Source of the DNA: Acidovorax sp. 1608163
Lineage (GTDB): Bacteria > Pseudomonadota > Gammaproteobacteria > Burkholderiales > Burkholderiaceae_C
Length of the DNA: 64,000 nucleotides
NCBI RefSeq assembly: GCF_003669015.1
Contig: NZ_CP033069.1
Span: 1 to 64,000, forward strand
Direction: 5' to 3'
The notes below the pieces were generated by a model, which worked only from the letters and a program-made list of their open reading frames with translations, was not told the origin of the DNA and did no database searches. Positions 20,514-30,115 of this stretch are shown piece after piece; position 1 is the first letter of the stretch, and each line of letters opens with the position of its first letter. Position numbers and translations under genes: made by a program.

Positions 20514-21008
20514 TCAGTCCAGAGCCAGAACCCACAAGGTGCCGCAGCCGGTGAGCACACTGCCCAGCACGCGGGGCCAGTGGCTGGACTGGCTGGGCTT
20601 GGGCGCTAGCTCGGTGGCGGCCCGGGGTGTCAGGGGCTGCGGCGCAGCCTCGGTGCTTCTGGGCTTGCGCGCATCCATCACCGGTGCTGTGCGGCTTCCG
20701 TTGGCTTGCAAATCGGCTTGCAGTTGCTCGGTCAGTTCGGCCAAAGGGCCTTTGGCCAACACCGTGGTGACCTGTGCGGAAGACAGGCCCACGGTGGCGA
20801 TGATCTGCGCAAACAGCTTGTCTGCCCATTTGGTGCGCCAACTCTCGCGGGCGCTGTGGCTGACCCACTTGCTCACGCGGTGTGTCATGCGGGGCGCGCA
20901 GGCGACCAGCACCCAGTGCTGGCGTGCCGCGGGGCTGCGGGCGACCAGCGGGGCCAACAGTTGCTGCGCATGGTCAGCGTCGTCCACGTACACAATAATT
21001 TTGTCCAT
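20514..21008 (-). CDS. Hypothetical protein with C-terminal membrane anchor
   Basis: A 164-residue protein starting MDKIIVYVDDADHAQQLL at ATG 21008. The first 100 residues alternate strands and helices (IIVYVDD, QHWVLVACAP, SSAQVTTVLAKGPLAELTEQL) and suggest a universal-stress-like alpha/beta fold, but no nucleotide-binding glycine motif is visible. A Pro/Ala-rich linker follows, and the last 20 residues (VLGSVLTGCGTLWVLALD) form one membrane helix. The family is not recognised. It lies upstream of the holin-like gene with a 106-base gap and in the same direction. Confidence 0.7.
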   Translation of the reverse strand: MDKIIVYVDDADHAQQLLAPLVARSPAARQHWVLVACAPRMTHRVSKWVSHSARESWRTKWADKLFAQIIATVGLSSAQVTTVLAKGPLAELTEQLQADLQANGSRTAPVMDARKPRSTEAAPQPLTPRAATELAPKPSQSSHWPRVLGSVLTGCGTLWVLALD

Positions 21009-21159
21009 GTCGTTGACCGCCTGGGTGGATGGTTTCAAGAATGCGGCTGAGCGTGCTGAGCCGCTCTGCCCTGGGCGCGAGCCAGGTGGGGCATGGAGTG
21101 GCCCGACCTGGCTTGTTGTGGCCACCAGGCGCAATGGCGGCGCCTGGTGTCTTGGAGGA

Positions 21160-21891
21160 TCAGCCGTGGGCTGCGTCGCCGCCGGTGGTGCGGCGAGACA
21201 CGATGAACTTGCCTACTGCCAGGACGATGAGGGCACCGGCCACGCTGGCGCCGTACTTCACGACGTCAGACTGCGGCATTTTGAACATCCACTGCCACTT
21301 GTCAGGGTTGGCGAAGACAGGGTCGGTGACCAGCATGCCGCCCGCAATCCAGCCCAGCAGCATGCCGCCCAGCGTGATGATGAGGGGGAAGCGCTCCATC
21401 AGCTTAATGACCAACTGGCTGCCCCAGACGATGATCGGGATGGAAATCAGCAGGCCCAGCACCACCAGCAGGAAGGAGTGTTCGCCCGCATTCTGTGCGG
21501 CGCCGGCGATGGCAATCACGTTGTCCACGCTCATCACCAGGTCGGCCACGATGATGGTCTTGATGGCGGCCAGCAGCTTGTCGCTGCCTTGCACGTCGCC
21601 ATGGCCGTCTTCATCCGGGGCCAGCAGCTTCACGCCAATCCATACCAGCAGCAGTGCGCCGACGAACTTGAGGAAAGGCAGTGCCAGCAGCGTCATGGCA
21701 AAGGCGATCAGGATGACGCGCAAGATGATGGCGCCCGCAGTGCCCCAGATGATGCCCTTGGTGCGCTGCGCGGGTGGCAGCTTGCGGCATGCCAGGGCAA
21801 TCACGACGGCGTTGTCGCCGCCAAGCAAGATGTCGATGATGATGATCTGGCCCAGTGCAAGCCAAAATTCGGGCGAAGCCAAAAAGTCCAT
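21160..21891 (-). CDS. TerC-family integral membrane protein, riboswitch-controlled
   Basis: A 243-residue TerC (YkoY/Alx-type) protein, probably a manganese or other metal exporter. Seven membrane helices are visible, with the two acidic transport motifs IDILLGGDNAVVIALACRKL in helix 1-2 and LVMSVDNVIAIAGAAQ in the second half, plus the central loop APDEDGHGDVQG. It is preceded on the same strand by a yybP-ykoY element, which senses Mn2+ in many bacteria and controls exactly this family. The paralogue on the other strand lies 536 bases away. Confidence 0.9.
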   Translation of the reverse strand: MDFLASPEFWLALGQIIIIDILLGGDNAVVIALACRKLPPAQRTKGIIWGTAGAIILRVILIAFAMTLLALPFLKFVGALLLVWIGVKLLAPDEDGHGDVQGSDKLLAAIKTIIVADLVMSVDNVIAIAGAAQNAGEHSFLLVVLGLLISIPIIVWGSQLVIKLMERFPLIITLGGMLLGWIAGGMLVTDPVFANPDKWQWMFKMPQSDVVKYGASVAGALIVLAVGKFIVSRRTTGGDAAHG

Positions 21892-22024
21892 AAAGTCCTC
21901 GGTGTTCTAGGTCAAAAGGAGTTTTCCGTTGCCATTGCGGCGCCGGATCTGTCCGTCAGAGTGCTCTGGCCCGCTTCGAGGAAATCAGGGAGCCTGCCAG
22001 CAAACGAACCGCTTGGGCGAAGGA

Positions 22025-22196
22025 CGACCTTGATCACCCCGCGACGGGGCCATCAAAGGTCTTGCTCGGCACACTGGATGGGTGTGCACAACGGGCCGGG
22101 TGGCTTGTGGGCGCCACCGTACTGACGACCCGTTGACTTTGCTGCAAGACCTGATCGACACAGGCTTTGCAAGCGATGGGAGCTACTCCCCTTTGG
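22025..22196 (-). ncRNA. yybP-ykoY manganese riboswitch
   Basis: On the minus strand the element opens AAAGGGGAGTAGCTCCC (plus 22182-22194 holds GCTACTCCCCTTT) and closes GAGCAAGACCTTTG (plus 22052-22065). These are the two conserved halves of the yybP-ykoY aptamer, with a variable helical region between them. A G/C-rich hairpin (GGCCCCGTCGCGGGG) just downstream may be the expression platform. It leads into the TerC gene starting at 21891. Confidence 0.8.
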
Positions 22197-22312
22197 AGTG
22201 TGGGGCATTGTAAGAATTTCCTTCACGCCGTAGGTTTTTTCTAAAAAACCATTCGCAGCGAGCGGGAATGGCCAGAAAAACGGGGGGTGTGCTGTACGAA
22301 CAATTACGCATA

Positions 22313-22347
22313 GGGCGAAGGGGTTTACTTGCCTAAACTCTTCGCCC
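22313..22347 (+). other. Hairpin upstream of the second TerC gene
   Basis: GGGCGAAG (22313-22320) pairs with CTTCGCCC (22340-22347), and inside it GTTTA pairs with TAAAC. It lies 80 bases before the second TerC start. It has no T run and does not match the yybP-ykoY consensus. Its role is unknown. Confidence 0.4.
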
Positions 22348-22427
22348 ACGGCTGCGACTTGCGCATCCCCCCAACGTGGGCGGCTTCCTCAGCGCAAGCA
22401 GCCCTCTACCCCAGGACGGAGACATCA

Positions 22428-23120
22428 ATGGAATTACTTTCGAGCCAAGCATTCTGGATCGGGCTGGCCCAGATCATCTGGATCAACATCATCCTCTCTG
22501 GCGACAACGCCGTGGTGATCGCCCTGGCGGCCCGCAGCCTGGAGCCGCGCCAGCAAAAACTGGCCATTTTCTGGGGCACAGCGGCGGCGGTGGTGCTGCG
22601 GGTGGTGTTGACCGTTGTGGCCGTCAAGCTCATGGCACTGCCTTGGTTGCAGCTGGTGGGCGGCATCTTGCTGCTGTGGATTGGCGTGCAATTGCTCAAT
22701 GACGGCGATGACGAAGAAGACGAAGGCGAGAACAAGCAAAGCGGTTTGATGGCGGCCATTCGCACGATCCTGGTGGCTGACCTGGTGATGAGCCTGGACA
22801 ACGTGATTGGCGTGGCCGCAGCGGCCAACGGCGACATGGTTTTGCTGGTGCTGGGCTTGGCCATCGCCATTCCGATTGTGATTTTTGGCAGCACGCTGAT
22901 GATCAAGGTGATGACGCGTTACCCCGTCATCGTGACCCTGGGCGCGGCCCTGATTGGCTGGGTGGGCGGTGAAACCATCGTCTCTGACAAGATGCTCGAG
23001 CCCATCGTGCCCCACCACTCGGTGGGCTTTTACGCCGCCGCTGCATTGGGTGCCGTGCTGGTGGTGGCCACAGGCAAATACCTGCAAAGCCGCAAGACCT
23101 CCCAGGTCGCTGCCGCCTGA
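22428..23120 (+). CDS. TerC-family integral membrane protein, second paralogue
   Basis: A 230-residue TerC protein with the same layout as the neighbour: INIILSGDNAVVIALAARSL near the N-terminus, LVMSLDNVIGVAAAANG in the second half, and an acidic cytoplasmic loop (NDGDDEEDEGEN) between. About seven membrane helices. ATG 22428 follows GGACGGAGA. No yybP-ykoY element precedes it, so its control differs from the divergent paralogue. Likely a metal-ion exporter; the substrate is not known from sequence. Confidence 0.9.
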   Translation: MELLSSQAFWIGLAQIIWINIILSGDNAVVIALAARSLEPRQQKLAIFWGTAAAVVLRVVLTVVAVKLMALPWLQLVGGILLLWIGVQLLNDGDDEEDEGENKQSGLMAAIRTILVADLVMSLDNVIGVAAAANGDMVLLVLGLAIAIPIVIFGSTLMIKVMTRYPVIVTLGAALIGWVGGETIVSDKMLEPIVPHHSVGFYAAAALGAVLVVATGKYLQSRKTSQVAAA

Positions 23121-23154
23121 CGCCACTGACGCACCTCCAGGCTTTGGCCTGGCC

Positions 23155-23190
23155 ATCCCCGCCACGGCCTGCGCTGTGGCGGGGATTTTT
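23155..23190 (+). terminator. Intrinsic terminator after the second TerC gene
   Basis: An 11-bp perfect stem, ATCCCCGCCAC / GTGGCGGGGAT, is followed by TTTT. It lies 35 bases after the stop codon. Confidence 0.85.
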
Positions 23191-23327
23191 CATGGGGAGA
23201 CCCTGCAGCGGTGGCGGTGCCCTGCGGCGGCTATGATCCAGCCCCCTTTCCTCCCGCCCCGGTTTTGCCATGCCCCTGCTGCACGCAGCGGCCCGGCCGC
23301 CCAGCCGCTCCGCTGCCTTTTGCGTCC

Positions 23328-23783
23328 ATGACCGCCATTCACATCACCGACATCGAAGCCGCCATCAACCACTGGCGCGAGCGCGCGCCTGCCTGCACGG
23401 GCATGGCGCTGGCGCCGCAGGTGCAGGCGCTGGCCGAGGTGTACGCGTTGATGGTGTACCGGCACGAAGATGCGGTGGACGAGAACCGCTTGCCGCCCGA
23501 AGCGCTACAGGCCTGGATGGGCTGGTACGACACCACCCCCGACACGCCCTGCATCGCCATTTGCTCCACCAGCCAGGGCGACGATCTGTGCAAAGGCTGT
23601 GGCCGCACCTTTGACGAGGTGCAGCATTGGCCCGCCATGACGCCTGGTGCCAAGCGCCAGGTGTGGCGCCGGATCACGCTGGAGCACTCGGCTTGGCGCT
23701 TCAACCGCTATGCCGAACGAGCGGCGGAAGGCCGCTCTACCGGGCCAACATCGCATGCACCTGCGCGCACACCCTCGGCCTGA
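23328..23783 (+). CDS. DUF3717 + DUF1289 protein
   Basis: A 151-residue soluble protein with two parts. Residues 1-60 (ITDIEAAINHWRER, LAEVYALMVYRHEDAVDENRL) match the DUF3717 pattern. Residues 75-125 carry the cysteine-rich DUF1289 motif TPCIAICSTSQGDDLCKGCG with FDEVQHWPAMTPGAKRQVW. DUF1289 proteins probably bind a metal through these four cysteines; the function is unproven. The start is ATG 23328. The two domains fused in one protein are typical of Comamonadaceae. Confidence 0.8.
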   Translation: MTAIHITDIEAAINHWRERAPACTGMALAPQVQALAEVYALMVYRHEDAVDENRLPPEALQAWMGWYDTTPDTPCIAICSTSQGDDLCKGCGRTFDEVQHWPAMTPGAKRQVWRRITLEHSAWRFNRYAERAAEGRSTGPTSHAPARTPSA

Positions 23784-23841
23784 GAGGGCGTCCGGGTCCG
23801 CAGGCCTGTACGCGCGATGCTCTACCGGTTAAGGTGGGTCT

Positions 23842-24147
23842 ATGCTGCGCCTGACCCAAGCCCCCAACATCGCGATTGCCACTGTGTGGGCAGACTTGCT
23901 GTGTGAAGCAGGCATGACCGCTTCGGTTCAGCGCCAATACCTGGGGGCTGCCGCCGGGCACCTGCCGCCCGACCAATGTCTGCCCGAGATTTGGCTGGAC
24001 TACGATGAACACGCTGACCGCGCCCGGGCGTTGCTGCAAGACCTTCAGAACCTGCCCCAGCGCCTGTGGGCCTGCCGTTGCGGGGAGACGGTGGAGGGCG
24101 GCTTTGAGCAGTGCTGGCAATGCGGTGCTCTCATGCCGCGCGACTGA
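23842..24147 (+). CDS. DUF2007-type small protein with zinc-ribbon-like tail
   Basis: A 101-residue protein. The opening MLRLTQAPNIAIATVWADLL followed by ASVQRQYLGAAAGHLPPDQ is the DUF2007 ferredoxin-like fold, suggested to act in signal transduction. The C-terminus contains four cysteines in two pairs (WACRCGE and CWQCGALMP), which look like a small zinc ribbon. It lies 58 bases after the DUF1289 gene in the same direction. Confidence 0.75.
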   Translation: MLRLTQAPNIAIATVWADLLCEAGMTASVQRQYLGAAAGHLPPDQCLPEIWLDYDEHADRARALLQDLQNLPQRLWACRCGETVEGGFEQCWQCGALMPRD

Positions 24148-24151
24148 GTTT

Positions 24152-24208
24152 TGCTATCAAATAAATAGCTTTTAGCGCTCAATTTTCAAGCGCTAGCGCC
24201 TGTTTTTG
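24152..24208. repeat. Dispersed palindromic repeat, copy 3
   Basis: CTATCAAATAAATAGCTTTT, AGCGCTC, CAAGCGCTAGCGCC and a T run align with the reference arms. It sits between the convergent DUF2007 and yaeQ genes. Confidence 0.7.
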
Positions 24209-24247
24209 TCAAGAATATGCGCCGCTGGGTTGCGTCGCCTATGGGCG

Positions 24248-24808
24248 TCACTTCCAGCGCACCGGCTCCACGTGTACGCTGCCCAGGTTGCTGCTCAGGG
24301 TCAGCGCGCCCTCTTGCACGGTGGCTTGCAGTTGCATGCTGCGCTCGGCCATGGCCGCCATGGCTTGTGATGCCTCGGTGGGGATGCGCCAGACCTGCAG
24401 CTTGTCCAGGCGCGACAGCTTGGATTCCATGCCCTTCCACCACACTTCTGACGCGTGGTTGAAGCAGTAAACAAGCACCGAGTCGGCCTTGCTGCAGGCC
24501 TTGGTCAGCGGCTTGTCCTCGGGCTGCCCCACCTCGATCCACACGCGCTTGCGGCCCGTGAAGTCGGTGAGTGACGCATCCGGGTCATCCGGGTCCGACA
24601 GCCCCGCGCCAAAGGCCAGCGTGGCGTCGCCATTGCACAGGTCGTTGAGCTGGTGCGCCTGGATGGCCAGGGCCGCCAGCCGCACCATCATGCGCTCGTC
24701 GGTCTCGCTGGGGTGGCGGGCCAGGGTCAGGGCATGGTCGGCGTAGTAGCCGTGGTCGATGTCGGCGATTTGCAGGTTCGCCTTGAAGATGGTGGATTTG
24801 ATGGCCAT
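24248..24808 (-). CDS. yaeQ: YaeQ family protein
   Basis: A 186-residue protein with the complete YaeQ layout: MAIKSTIFKANLQIADIDHG, HPSETDERMMVRLAALA, GLSDPDDPDASLTDFTG, WIEVGQPEDKPLTKACSKAD and the C-terminal VHVEPVRWK. YaeQ folds like a PD-(D/E)XK nuclease, although activity is unproven. The start at 24808 is chosen because YaeQ proteins begin MAIKST; the longer in-frame start at 24841 adds residues encoded by repeat DNA. Confidence 0.92.
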   Translation of the reverse strand: MAIKSTIFKANLQIADIDHGYYADHALTLARHPSETDERMMVRLAALAIQAHQLNDLCNGDATLAFGAGLSDPDDPDASLTDFTGRKRVWIEVGQPEDKPLTKACSKADSVLVYCFNHASEVWWKGMESKLSRLDKLQVWRIPTEASQAMAAMAERSMQLQATVQEGALTLSSNLGSVHVEPVRWK

Positions 24809-24825
24809 GGGGTGTATCAAAAACA

Positions 24826-24912
24826 AGAGCTGCCAGCGCAAGTATTTACTTGCTTTGGCAGCTCTAGAGGTTTCAAAGGCCCGTGCTATCAGCGCAGGCA
24901 GCTATCATTTTT
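24826..24912 (-). repeat. Dispersed palindromic repeat, copy 4, acting as purB terminator
   Basis: Read on the minus strand, purB is followed by TGATAGCTGCCTGCGCTGATAG, then a hairpin (24826-24865) whose arms start AGAGCTGCCA and end TGGCAGCTCT, then TTGTTTTTG. The repeat therefore has the form of a rho-independent terminator for purB. Two partial copies seem fused. Confidence 0.65.
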
Positions 24913-26433
<1,521 letters not shown>

Positions 26434-26450
26434 TCACTTCCTGCCTACCC

Positions 26451-27068
26451 ATGAAACTGATCGGATCCACCACCAGCCCCTACGTGCGCAAAGTGCGCAT
26501 TGTGTTGGCCGAGAAAAAGCTCGACTACCAGTTCCTGCAGGACAACGTCTGGGGGGACGACACCACGGTGTCGGCCTCCAACCCGCTGGGCAAGGTGCCC
26601 TGCCTGGTGATGGAAGGTGGCGAGGCCGTGTTTGATTCGCGGGTGATCGTGGAATACCTGGACACCCTCTCGCCCGTTGGCAAGCTCATCCCGGCCCAAG
26701 GTCGTGAGCGGGCCGAGGTCAAGACCTGGGAAGCCCTGGCCGACGGCGCCATGGACGCCGCCATCCTCGCCCGCATGGAATCCACCTGGGTGCACCGCCC
26801 GGATGACCAACGCTGCCAGGCCTGGATCGATCGGCAAATGGGCAAGGTGAATGCCGCGCTCAAGGCCATGAGCCAGGGCCTGGGCGACAAGCCGTATTGC
26901 AGCGGTATCCACCTGAGCCTGTCCGACATCGCTGTGGGCTGCGCCCTGGGCTGGCTGGAGTTCCGCTACCCAGAGCTGGCCTGGCGCGCCGAGTACCCCA
27001 ACCTGGGCAAGCTGCTGGACAAGCTGATGCAGCGCCCCAGTTTTGCGGACACCAAGCCCGCCGTCTGA
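26451..27068 (+). CDS. Glutathione S-transferase family protein (YibF-like)
   Basis: A 205-residue cytoplasmic GST. The N-terminal thioredoxin fold reads MKLIGSTTSPYVRKVRIVLAE with the GSH-contact Ser/Thr near residue 7-9, then NPLGKVPCLV with the cis-proline and EAVFDSRVIVEYLD, the SNAIL-type glutathione motif. The C-terminal helical domain contains SDIAVGCALGWLEFRYPEL. It resembles the YibF group; the substrate is unknown. It is divergent from purB with 158 bases between starts. Confidence 0.88.
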   Translation: MKLIGSTTSPYVRKVRIVLAEKKLDYQFLQDNVWGDDTTVSASNPLGKVPCLVMEGGEAVFDSRVIVEYLDTLSPVGKLIPAQGRERAEVKTWEALADGAMDAAILARMESTWVHRPDDQRCQAWIDRQMGKVNAALKAMSQGLGDKPYCSGIHLSLSDIAVGCALGWLEFRYPELAWRAEYPNLGKLLDKLMQRPSFADTKPAV

Positions 27069-27152
27069 GACGGCTGGGGCAAAGGCCCGCAGCATGGCGC
27101 ACCCGCCGCTGTGCAGGGGCTGATCCCCCGGGTATCCAAGGAGGGGCGGCTG

Positions 27153-27179
27153 GCAGATATTGCCGTATGCTATATCTGC
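27153..27179. promoter_or_regulatory. Inverted repeat abutting the tetR start
   Basis: GCAGATAT (27153-27160) and ATATCTGC (27172-27179) form a perfect 8-bp inverted repeat with an 11-base spacer, ending one base before the ATG. It could be an autoregulatory operator. Confidence 0.5.
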
Positions 27180-27180
27180 T

Positions 27181-27903
27181 ATGAACGAACTGGTTAGAAC
27201 CTCCCCTGCCGACGGGCCCACGTCTGCGCCGGCCCCCCGACGCAGGGCTGCGCGCGGAGCCACGGCCGCCTCGGCCGCAGAGCGCGGACGCGTCAACGAC
27301 CCGGACCGCACGATGGCCAACATCCTGGAGGTGGCCACCTCCGAGTTTGCCGACAAGGGGCTGGCCGGGGCGCGCATTGACGAGATCGCTGAGCTGACCC
27401 ATACCAGCAAGCGCATGATTTACTACTATTTTGGTAGCAAAGAGGGCTTGTACCTTGCGGTGCTGGAAGAGGCCTATCGCCGCATCCGCCAGATTGAGAC
27501 CAGCCTGCGCCTGGAAGACATGGAGCCCGAGGCCGCGCTGCGGGCCCTGGTGGGCTTCACATTCGACTACCAATTGGGCAACCCCGAGTTCATCCGTCTG
27601 GTGATGAACGAGAACATGCACCGGGGCGAATTCATTCGCCGCTCCGCCACCATCCAGGAGCTGAACGTGCCCGCCATCAATGCTGTGCAGGCGGTGTACG
27701 AACGGGGAGTGGCCACCGGGGTGTTTCGCCCCCACATGGACCCGATTGACCTGCACATGTCCATCTCGGCCCTGTGCTTCTTCAACGTGGCCAACCGCCA
27801 CACCTTCAGCGCCATCTTCAAGCGCTCGCTGGACGAGCCCAGCGCCTTGGCCCAGCGGCGCGACTCCATCATCGACATGGTCGTGCGCTTCGTGCGCTGC
27901 TGA
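27181..27903 (+). CDS. TetR/AcrR-family regulator of the TRAP transporter locus
   Basis: A 240-residue regulator. After a 40-residue low-complexity start, the DNA-binding domain reads TMANILEVATSEFADKGLAGARIDE then HTSKRMIYYYFGSKEGLYLAVLEEAY. The ligand domain has FTFDYQLGNPEFIRLVMNEN, a form common in regulators of aromatic or hydroaromatic uptake. The start ATG 27181 is preferred over 27160. The first codons contain CGAACTGGTTAG, the exact reverse complement of a motif before the transporter operon at 28021, which suggests that this protein controls both itself and the transporter. Confidence 0.88.
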   Translation: MNELVRTSPADGPTSAPAPRRRAARGATAASAAERGRVNDPDRTMANILEVATSEFADKGLAGARIDEIAELTHTSKRMIYYYFGSKEGLYLAVLEEAYRRIRQIETSLRLEDMEPEAALRALVGFTFDYQLGNPEFIRLVMNENMHRGEFIRRSATIQELNVPAINAVQAVYERGVATGVFRPHMDPIDLHMSISALCFFNVANRHTFSAIFKRSLDEPSALAQRRDSIIDMVVRFVRC

Positions 27904-28020
27904 CCCTTGCGAGGGCCGTTGCGTTCACGGCCCGTCTCGTCCCTTCTTGCCCCTTCGGTACTGCTACACCCCGGCCCTGCGCCCGCGCAAGGTCCCAAGG
28001 GTTTGCACCGATGATTAAAA

Positions 28021-28032
28021 CTAACCAGTTCG
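28021..28032. promoter_or_regulatory. Probable TetR operator before the TRAP operon
   Basis: CTAACCAGTTCG, in the context AACTAACCAGTT with AACT/AGTT ends, is an exact inverted copy of bases 27186-27197 at the tetR start. It lies 58 bases before dctQ, in promoter position. Confidence 0.6.
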
Positions 28033-28078
28033 TACAAAATTATCCAGACAAGCGATAACGTTTTGACTGGAGACAAGG

Positions 28079-28696
28079 ATGTTCGAATTTGCTGACCGCG
28101 TGTTGCGCGGCTACACCCGGGCGCTGGACATGCTCGGGGGCTTGTTCCTCGCCGTCATGGTGGTGCTCGTCTTCGGCAACGTGGTGTTGCGTTACGCCTT
28201 CAATTCGGGGCTCACCATGTCCGAAGAAGTCTCGCGCTGGCTCTTCGTGTGGCTGACCTTCATGGGCGCTGTGGTGGCCCTGCGCGAACACGGTCACCTG
28301 GGCACCGATGCCCTGGTGGCGCGCCTGCCCCGCACGGGCAAGAAGATCTGCCTGGTGCTGGCCCAGGTGTCCATGCTGTATGTGTCCTGGTTGCTGCTCA
28401 AAGGCAGCTGGGTGCAGGCCGAAATCAATTGGGACACTGAGGCCCCCGTCACGGGCGCGTCGGTGGGCATCTTCTACGCCAGCGGCGTGATGCTGGGCGT
28501 GTCCTCCATGGCCATCTTGCTGCGCGATTTGCTGCGCACCTTGTTTGCCAGCACCTCAGACCAGGAGTTGGTCATGGTGCAAGAGAGCGAGGAAGTGGCG
28601 GCGCTGGAGCAGCGCAACCTGGGCGATGTGGCCCCGCATTTCTCGCACGGCCCCGTCGTGGCCAAAGACGACTCAACCCCAGCGAACAAGCCCTGA
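28079..28696 (+). CDS. TRAP transporter small permease (DctQ type)
   Basis: A 205-residue inner-membrane protein with four helices (LGGLFLAVMVVLVFGNVVLRY; WLFVWLTFMGAVVAL; VLAQVSMLYVSWLLLKG; IFYASGVMLGVSSMAILLR). The motif MSEEVSRWLFVWLTFMGAVV is typical of DctQ subunits, which clamp the large permease. The C-terminal tail is long and hydrophilic. It opens a DctQ-DctM-DctP operon with a GGAGACAAGG ribosome region before the ATG. Confidence 0.92.
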   Translation: MFEFADRVLRGYTRALDMLGGLFLAVMVVLVFGNVVLRYAFNSGLTMSEEVSRWLFVWLTFMGAVVALREHGHLGTDALVARLPRTGKKICLVLAQVSMLYVSWLLLKGSWVQAEINWDTEAPVTGASVGIFYASGVMLGVSSMAILLRDLLRTLFASTSDQELVMVQESEEVAALEQRNLGDVAPHFSHGPVVAKDDSTPANKP

Positions 28697-28756
28697 CGGC
28701 CCCTGCCTGCTGGCTCGCCCGTTGATCCCCATCCCACTCTCACCCACCGCCGCGCC

Positions 28757-30037
28757 ATGACCGTTGCTATCTTCCTCGGCTCCTTGCTCATCGCCATGGC
28801 GATCGGCATTCCCATCGCCTACTCACTCCTCATCAGCGGCATCGCGCTGATGTGGCACCTGGATTTGTTTGACGCCCAGATCCTGGCGCAAAACGTCATC
28901 AACGGTGCGGACTCGTTCCCGCTGCTGGCGGTGCCCTTCTTCATGTTGGCGGGCGAGATCATGAACGTGGGCGGCCTGTCCAAGCGCATCGTCAAGCTGG
29001 CGCTGGCCGTGGTGGGCCATGTGCCCGGTGGCCTGGGCTACGTGGCCATCATGGCGGCGGTGATTTTGGCGGCGGTGTCAGGCTCTGCCGTGGCCGACGC
29101 TGCTGCGCTGGCTTCGCTGCTGTTGCCCATGATGGTGGCGGCTGGGCACGACAAGGCGCGCTCCGCGGGGCTGATCGCCTCGGCAGGCATCATCGCCCCG
29201 GTCATTCCTCCGTCCATCGGTTTCGTCATTTTTGGTGTGGCCGCCAACGTGTCCATCAGCAAGCTGTTCCTGGCAGGCATCGTGCCCGGCATCTTGCTGG
29301 GCGTGGCGTTGGCCATCACCTGGTGGTGGTTGGTGCGCCGCGAAAAAGTGGCCCCGCCCCCCCGCGCCAGCCGGGCAGAGCTGCTCAAGGCCTTGCGCGA
29401 AGCCGTGTGGGCTCTGGGGCTGCCCATCATCATCCTGGTGGGCCTGCGCATGGGCGTGTTCACGCCCACCGAGGCCGCTGTGGTCGCCGCCGTGTACGCC
29501 CTCTTCGTGGCCATGGTGGTGTACCGCGAACTGAGCTTTGGGCAGTTGGCAGAAATCTTTCAAGCCGCCGCACGCACCAGCGCCGTGGTGATGTTCTTGG
29601 TGGCTGCGGCCATGGTGTCGGCTTGGCTCATCACGGTGGCCGACTTGCCCAGCAAGATCATTGGCATGCTCGAGCCCTTCATGGGCAACCAGACCCTGCT
29701 GCTGGTGGCCATCATGGTGCTGGTGATGATTGTGGGCACCGCGATGGACATGACGCCCACCATCCTCATCATGACCCCCGTGCTCATGCCCGTGGTCAAA
29801 GCGGCTGGCATCGACCCGGTGTACTTCGGCGTGCTGTTCATCATCAACAACGCCATCGGGCTCATCACGCCACCCGTGGGCACGGTGCTCAACGTGGTGG
29901 CGGGCGTGGGGCGCATCTCCATGACGGACGTCACGCGCGGCGTCATGCCCTTCATGCTGGCGCAATTCATCGTCATGTTCCTGCTGGTGGCCTTCCCATC
30001 CATCGTGATGGTGCCGCTGCGCCTGCTGGGGGGCTGA
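28757..30037 (+). CDS. TRAP transporter large permease (DctM type)
   Basis: A 426-residue transport channel with about twelve helices. DctM-family signatures are visible: FPLLAVPFFMLAGEIMNVGG, AAVSGSAVADAAALASLLLPMM, IIAPVIPPSIGFVIFGV, ILVGLRMGVFTPTEAAVVA and NNAIGLITPPVGTVLNVV. It carries the substrate across the inner membrane by sodium-coupled transport. It lies 60 bases after the small permease. Confidence 0.95.
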   Translation: MTVAIFLGSLLIAMAIGIPIAYSLLISGIALMWHLDLFDAQILAQNVINGADSFPLLAVPFFMLAGEIMNVGGLSKRIVKLALAVVGHVPGGLGYVAIMAAVILAAVSGSAVADAAALASLLLPMMVAAGHDKARSAGLIASAGIIAPVIPPSIGFVIFGVAANVSISKLFLAGIVPGILLGVALAITWWWLVRREKVAPPPRASRAELLKALREAVWALGLPIIILVGLRMGVFTPTEAAVVAAVYALFVAMVVYRELSFGQLAEIFQAAARTSAVVMFLVAAAMVSAWLITVADLPSKIIGMLEPFMGNQTLLLVAIMVLVMIVGTAMDMTPTILIMTPVLMPVVKAAGIDPVYFGVLFIINNAIGLITPPVGTVLNVVAGVGRISMTDVTRGVMPFMLAQFIVMFLLVAFPSIVMVPLRLLGG

Positions 30038-30115
30038 GTCCCTCGGGCTCGCTTGCCCTGCGCCCTGCCTTTCGTTTTCGGCCTCGCTTCATCCATTACT
30101 ACCAAGGAGCCTCCC

